Below, in pieces: positions 6,077 through 6,931 of a stretch of 6,931 bases of DNA. The translations under genes were made by a program, and so were the position numbers. Position 1 is the stretch's first letter. Each line of letters starts with the position of its first letter. The stretch comes from an uncultured Eubacteriales bacterium (lineage in GTDB: Bacteria > Bacillota > Clostridia > Oscillospirales > Acutalibacteraceae): NCBI GenBank assembly GCA_934454845.1, contig CAKSGV010000036.1, positions 1 to 6,931 on the forward strand, in the 5' to 3' direction. The notes beneath the pieces are model-generated. The model searched no databases. It was not told the origin of the DNA and saw only the letters and a list, made by a program, of their open reading frames with translations.

Positions 6077-6826
6077 TTATTTCTGTTTCATAGCTCTTAT
6101 AAGTGCGGCAGCTTCCGAATATCCGGTGCTTTCTGCTGCTTCTTCAAAAGTTGATCCGTGATTTATAAGCTTTTTAGCATAATTGATTCTAAGATTTTTA
6201 TAATATGAATAAGGAGTTATTCCAAGATGACTCACAAAATGATTAATAAGTGTTTTTTTGGTTATTCCCAATTTATCGACCAGAAGCTTTACGCTGACTT
6301 TGCCGATAGGTTCTGAATGCATATAATTAATTGCCTGCGTGACGATTTTATCTGTCACGCTTTTTTATTGTTATAATTTGTAACGGCTTTTACAAGATAT
6401 TCAATCAGAGCAGTGACGAAATTCATATTAATTTCTGGTTGACAAATCAAGTTTTTATACAACTCCAAAGCACACTTTTGCGTTTCTGACATATTTTCAA
6501 ATTTTAATAAAAATTCACTCGGCGATACTATAGGCAGAGAAATTGCAAAATCGGAATAATAATGAGTTATACCCTCCTTCATTTCCTTTTGAGGCAATAT
6601 ATCGGAAGAAAAATGGAAAATATAAAGTATCGGTTAAAAGTATTTTTTTTGACCGTTAATTATCATTTTTACGGGTTTTTCAAAAATATAAAGCTTATCT
6701 GCGTTGCGCCTGTAAATATTTAACCAAGTTTTATGAATTTTTCTTTCCCATAGCAATAAATTTCAAGTATTTGCAATTTACTCGCCTGAGGAATGGATAT
6801 TGCAGAAAAGAATAAATAATAACTAA
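6077..6826 (-). pseudogene. Decayed AraC-family transcriptional regulator
   Basis: Piecing together minus-strand frames gives a broken AraC/XylS regulator of about 245 codons. Part A (about 6826-6723; SKLQILEIYCYGKEKFIKLG) ends at TAA 6720-6722. Part B starts in another frame near 6723 (NIYRRNADKLYIFEKP, then MIINGQKKYF), meets an in-frame TAA at 6634-6636, and continues with PILYIFHFSSD, where HF fits the cupin-domain signature. This frame runs to TGA 6355-6357. Part C (6358-6077, another frame) is the DNA-binding domain, with two helix-turn-helix units (VKLLVDKLGITKKTLINHF and FEEAAESTGYSEAAALIRAM). It ends where the family normally continues for about 10 residues (G-SP--YR). Neither a start with a ribosome binding site nor the loop expected after NGQKKYF is found. 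Two short ORFs (6355-6597, TTG start; 6077-6358, GTG start) are fragments of it. The HTH identity is secure; N-terminal parts are less so. Confidence 0.7.
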
Positions 6827-6853
6827 AAAAGCGAAGACTAAATGTCTTCGCTT
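6825..6853 (-). terminator. Inward-facing hairpin terminator beside the right repeat
   Basis: GCGAAGAC (6831-6838) pairs perfectly with GTCTTCGC (6844-6851) around TAAAT, extended by two A-T pairs. On the minus strand the stem is followed by T6. It would stop transcription coming in from the right, just before the AraC remnant. It has the same position and polarity relative to its repeat copy as the hairpin at 76-109, with an unrelated sequence. Confidence 0.7.
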
Positions 6854-6854
6854 A

Positions 6855-6929
6855 CAGACAGTAGACAAAGTCCTCAGCAAGAGGGCTTTGTTTTTTTGCA
6901 AAGAAAGAGAAAATCATCGAAAAAAGGGA
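6855..6929 (+). repeat. Terminal copy of dispersed repeat, right (inverted partner of 1-75)
   Basis: It matches the reverse complement of 1-75 at 74 of 75 positions. In order it holds CAGACAGTAGA, the hairpin with T7, and a purine-rich outer block ending AAAAAAGGGA at the window edge. The last two bases (CA) lie beyond the comparable part. It reads outward in the plus direction, the same direction as the queA-tgt-yajC-DUF3792 unit. No coding capacity is evident. Confidence 0.85.
6866..6897 (+). terminator. Intrinsic terminator within right repeat
   Basis: CAAAGTCCTC (6866-6875) pairs with GAGGGCTTTG (6881-6890) around AGCAA, with one T-G wobble, and is followed by seven T (6891-6897). It would stop rightward transcription, for example read-through from the DUF3792 gene across the AraC remnant. 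It is the counterpart of the terminator at 33-64. Confidence 0.75.
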
Positions 6930-6931
6930 CA

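Noticed and set aside
1..6929. A 6.9-kb transposon or integrated element with terminal inverted repeats
   Set aside because: There is no transposase or integrase, the cargo is core metabolism in normal order, and both repeats run off the window. The arrangement is better explained by two copies of a dispersed repeat at contig ends.
1..6931. CRISPR array, tRNA, rRNA or retron-like element
   Set aside because: No direct-repeat array, tRNA-like cloverleaf, rRNA segment or reverse transcriptase was found on either strand.

Overview
The window is AT-rich bacterial chromosome, most likely from a member of the Clostridia (Bacillota), probably uncultured. The reasons are the gene order queA-tgt-yajC-DUF3792, strong GGAGG-type ribosome binding sites, SigA-like promoters with 17-bp spacers, and hairpin-plus-T-tract terminators. 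The genus cannot be told from this sequence alone. Both ends stop inside copies of the same repeat, which is what a short-read metagenome contig broken at a multicopy repeat looks like.

Two transcription units diverge from a 139-bp gap at 2874-3012. Leftward (minus strand) runs asd-dapA-dapB. These are the middle steps of the aspartate pathway, from aspartyl phosphate through aspartate semialdehyde to tetrahydrodipicolinate, for lysine and cell-wall diaminopimelate. The three genes are 20-25 bp apart and share one good promoter. Asd is the archaeal/fungal-type enzyme. No lysine riboswitch fits in the short leader. Rightward (plus strand) runs queA-tgt (tRNA queuosine modification), then yajC (Sec translocase accessory) with its own promoter, then a four-helix DUF3792/TIGR04086 membrane protein.

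The most interesting regulatory structure lies between yajC and the DUF3792 gene. A perfect 14-bp stem (about 20 bp counting the inner part) is followed by T5, and its 3' arm is the Shine-Dalgarno of the downstream gene. The same hairpin could end yajC transcription and hide the ribosome binding site of the membrane protein.

The right end (6077 to about 6826, minus strand) holds no intact gene. It is the decayed remains of an AraC-family regulator: no start, two frameshifts, an in-frame stop with a probable internal deletion, and a clipped C-terminus. Its HTH region ends 1 bp from the DUF3792 stop codon.

The two window ends are a 75-bp inverted pair (74/75 identical). Each copy carries a hairpin followed by T7 that would terminate transcription leaving the window. 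Just inside each copy is a second hairpin with a wholly different sequence but the same place, facing the opposite way. The inverted arrangement matches the divergent transcription, so these look more like copies of a dispersed terminator-carrying repeat than the ends of a transposon.
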